Origin: Tipula vernalis
Lineage: Eukaryota; Arthropoda; Insecta; Diptera; Tipulidae
DNA: 64,000 bases
Assembly (NCBI GenBank): GCA_958295665.1
Contig: OY282558.1
Coordinates: 18,847,409-18,911,408, forward strand
Direction of reading: 5' to 3'
Made by a program: the position numbers and the translations under genes. Of the stretch, positions 61,459 through 64,000 are shown piece by piece. The notes beneath the pieces were generated by a model, which was given only the letters and a program-made list of their open reading frames with translations, was not told the origin of the DNA and did not search any database. Every line of letters starts with the position of its first letter. Within the stretch, counting starts at the first letter, position 1.

Positions 61459-64000
61459 TCAACCATCGTAATCGGACCATTTTAGATTTTTGCCGCCCAA
61501 AAACTTGTGGGCTATAGCACAGTTGATTTTCAATAAAATTGAATTTTCTAAGAAACGTTAAGAAATAATCGAGCAATCAAAATGAAAATTGTCACAGCAA
61601 TAACAGGTCCCGAAACCTTTTGATAGAGGTATCAACCATCGTAATCGGACCATTTTAAATTTTTGCCGCCCAAAAACTTGTGGCCTATAGCACAGTTGAT
61701 TTTCAATAAAATTGAATTTTCTAAGAAACGTTTAGAAATAATCGAGCTATCAAAATGAAAATTGTCACAGCAATAACAGGTCCCGAAACCTATTGATAGA
61801 GGTATCAACCATCGTAATCGGACCATTTTAAATTTTTGCCGCCCAAAAACTTGTGGCCTATAGCACAGTTGATTTTCAATAAAATTGAATTTTCTAAGAA
61901 ACGTTTAGAAATAATCGAGCAATCAAAATGAAAATTGTCACAGCAATTACAGGTCCCAAAACCTATTGATAGAGGTATCAACCATCGTAATCGGACCATT
62001 TTAGATTTTTGCCGCCCAAAAACTTGTGGGCTATAGCACAGTTGATTTTCAATAAAATTGAATTTTCTAAGAAACGTTTAGAAATAATCGAGCAATCAAA
62101 ATGAAAATTGTCAAAGCAATTACAGGTCCCAAAACCTATTGATAGAGGTATCAACCATCGTAATCGGACCATTTTAGATTTTTGCCACCCAAAAACTTGT
62201 GGGCTATAGCACAGTTGATTTTCAATAAAATTGAATTTTCTAAGAAACGTTTAGAAATAATCGAGCAATCAAAATGAAAATTGTCACAGCAATAACAGGT
62301 CCCAAAACCTATTGATAGAGGTATCAACCATCGTAATCGGACCATTTTAGATTTTTGCCGCCCAAAAACTTGTGGGCTATAGCACAGTTGATTTTCAATA
62401 AAATTGAATTTTCTAAGAAACGTTTAGAAATAATCGAGCAATCAAAATGAAAATTGTCACAGCAATTACAGGTCCCAAAACCTATTGATAGAGGTATCAA
62501 CCATCGTAATCGGACCATTTTAGATTTTTGCCGCCCAAAAACTTGTGGGCTATAGCACAGTTGATTTTCAATAAAATTGAATTTTCTAAGAAACGTTTAG
62601 AAATAATCGAGCAATCAAAATGAAAATTGTCACAGCAATAACAGGTCCCGAAACCTTTTGATAGAGGTATCAACCATCGTAATCGGACCATTTTAGATTT
62701 TTGCCGCCCAAAAACTTGTGGGCTATAGCACAGTTGATTTTCAATAAAATTGAATTTTCTAAGAAACGTTTAGAAATAATCGAGCAATCAAAATAAAAAT
62801 TGTCACAGCGATTACAGGTCCCAAAACCTATTGAAAGGGGTATCAACCATCGTAATCGGACCATTTTAGATTTTTGCCGCCCAAAAACTTGTGGGCTATA
62901 GCACAGTTGATTTTCAATAAAATTGAATTTTCTAAGAAACGTTTAGAAATAATCGAGCAATCAAAATGAAAATTGTCACAGCAATAACAGGTCCCGAAAC
63001 CTATTGATAGAGGTATCAACCATCGTAATCGGACCATTTTAGATTTTTGCCGCCCAAAAACTTGTGGGCTATAGCACAGTTGATTTTCAATAAAATTGAA
63101 TTTTCTAAGAAACGTTTAGAAATAATCGAGCAATCAAAATGAAAATTGTCACAGCAATAACAGGTCCCGAAACCTATTGATAGAGGTATCAACCATCGTA
63201 ATCGGACCATTTTAAATTTTTGCCGCCCAAAAACTTGTGGCCTATAGCACAGTTGATTTTCAATAAAATTGAATTTTCTAAGAAACGTTTAGAAATAATC
63301 GAGCAATCAAAATGAAAATTGTCACAGCAATAACAGGTCCCGAAACCTTTTGATAGAGGTATCAACCATCGTAATCGGACCATTTTAGATTTTTGCCGCC
63401 CAAAAACTTGTGGGCTATAGCACAGTTGATTTTCAATAAAATTGAATTTTCTAAGAAACGTTTAGAAATAATCGAGCAATCAAAATGAAAATTGTCACAG
63501 CAATAACAGGTCCCGAAACCTATTGATCAGAGGTATCAACCATCGTAATCGGACCATTTTAAATTTTTGCCGCCCAAAAACTTGTGGCCTATAGCACAGT
63601 TGATTTTCAATAAAATTGAATTTTCTAAGAAACGTTTAGAAATAATCGAGCAATCAAAATGAAAATTGTCACAGCAATTACAGGTCCCAAAACCTATTGA
63701 TAGAGGTATCAACCATCGTAATCGGACCATTTTAGATTTTTGCCGCCCAAAAACTTGTGGGCTATAGCACAGTTGATTTTCAATAAAATTGAATTTTCTA
63801 AGAAACGTTTAGAAATAATCGAGCAATCAAAATGAAAATTGTCACAGCAATAACAGGTCCCGAAACCTATTGATAGAGGTATCAACCATCGTAATCGGAC
63901 CATTTTAAATTTTTGCCGCCCAAAAACTTGTGGGCTATAGCACAGTTGATTTTCAATAAAATTGAATTTTCTAAGAAACGTTTAGAAATAATCGAGCAAT

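Larger units (their letters stand above)
38235..64000. repeat. 173-bp satellite array, about 149 head-to-tail monomers
   Basis: The word GTCACAGCAATTACAGG or its variant recurs every 173 bp from 38235 to the right edge with no change of orientation and no insertion of other DNA. Monomers differ at a few positions: ATTACAGGTCCCAAAACC versus ATAACAGGTCCCGAAACC; CTATTGATAG versus CTTTTGATAG; TTAGATTTTT with TGTGGGC versus TTAAATTTTT with TGTGGCC; TTTTCAAT versus TTTTTAAT. Rare 1-2 bp indels occur near 43568, 48716, 52659 and 63528. The first monomer is the most divergent (GTCACGG, GGTAATAACC), as expected at an array edge. Each monomer carries three short dyads. The array continues beyond the window. 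Function unknown; centromeric or pericentromeric placement is only a possibility. Confidence 0.98.

Noticed and set aside
38261..63903. The repeated 64-96-codon minus-strand frames as a family of real genes
   Set aside because: They coincide with each 173-bp monomer, overlap one another, lack promoters or divergence patterns of genes, and are explained by low sequence divergence in a satellite.
38235..64000. CRISPR array or other direct-repeat/spacer system
   Set aside because: The whole 173-bp unit repeats without unique spacers, and the context is eukaryotic.
38235..64000. Primate-type alpha satellite (171 bp) or rDNA spacer
   Set aside because: Only the length is similar; the sequence is not alpha satellite, no CENP-B box is seen, and the genes around it look like insect DNA. 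No rRNA sequence is present.

Overview
This window is AT-rich eukaryotic DNA, most likely from an insect. The short GT-AG introns (about 65-160 bp), the families of transposon relics (R1-like and CR1/Jockey-like non-LTR, Ty3/Gypsy, BEL/Pao, PIF/Harbinger, hAT) and the style of the proteins fit an arthropod. Diptera is a reasonable but unproven guess. No bacterial, organellar or rRNA features are seen.

Layout. Positions 1-1034 hold degraded sequence with a short Ty3/Gypsy relic. Positions 1035-6200 (minus strand) carry a complete two-exon gene for the largest subunit of RNA polymerase I, about 1672 residues once a 147-bp intron is removed. Positions 7584-8226 (minus) hold a broken cullin-2 C-terminal fragment that still contains an intron. 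From 8.5 to 32.3 kb the window is a transposon graveyard. It contains two related Harbinger-type MITEs, a Gypsy RT/RNase H relic, a composite hAT-like structure (12.09-14.43 kb) built around a ~159-bp tandem repeat, a direct-plus-inverted repeat block (15.2-16.4 kb), an R1-like non-LTR relic (about 20.2-21.5 kb), a longer frameshifted CR1/Jockey-like element (24.1-27.4 kb), a transposase-like relic (28.2-28.7 kb) and a PIF/Harbinger transposase fragment (31.8-32.1 kb). Positions 35258-37259 (plus) carry a complete four-exon SLC45-type sugar/proton symporter gene (about 568 residues). A decayed BEL/Pao fragment follows (about 37.5-38.2 kb).

From 38235 to the right edge (25.8 kb, 40% of the window) the DNA is one uninterrupted head-to-tail array of a 173-bp satellite, about 149 monomers. 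Shared variants reveal patchy higher-order repeats of 3, 4, 6 and 7 monomers. The array runs off the window, so its true length is unknown. The satellite and transposon density suggest the edge of a heterochromatic or pericentromeric block, but that is inference.

The two intact genes are unrelated housekeeping and transport genes and show no sign of working together. The least ordinary observations are: the hAT composite, whose two copies are flanked by two different, reciprocally arranged 8-bp direct repeats; the local higher-order structure and three dyads of the 173-bp satellite; the cullin-2 fragment; and an unrecognised coding-like block at 21.67-22.77 kb.
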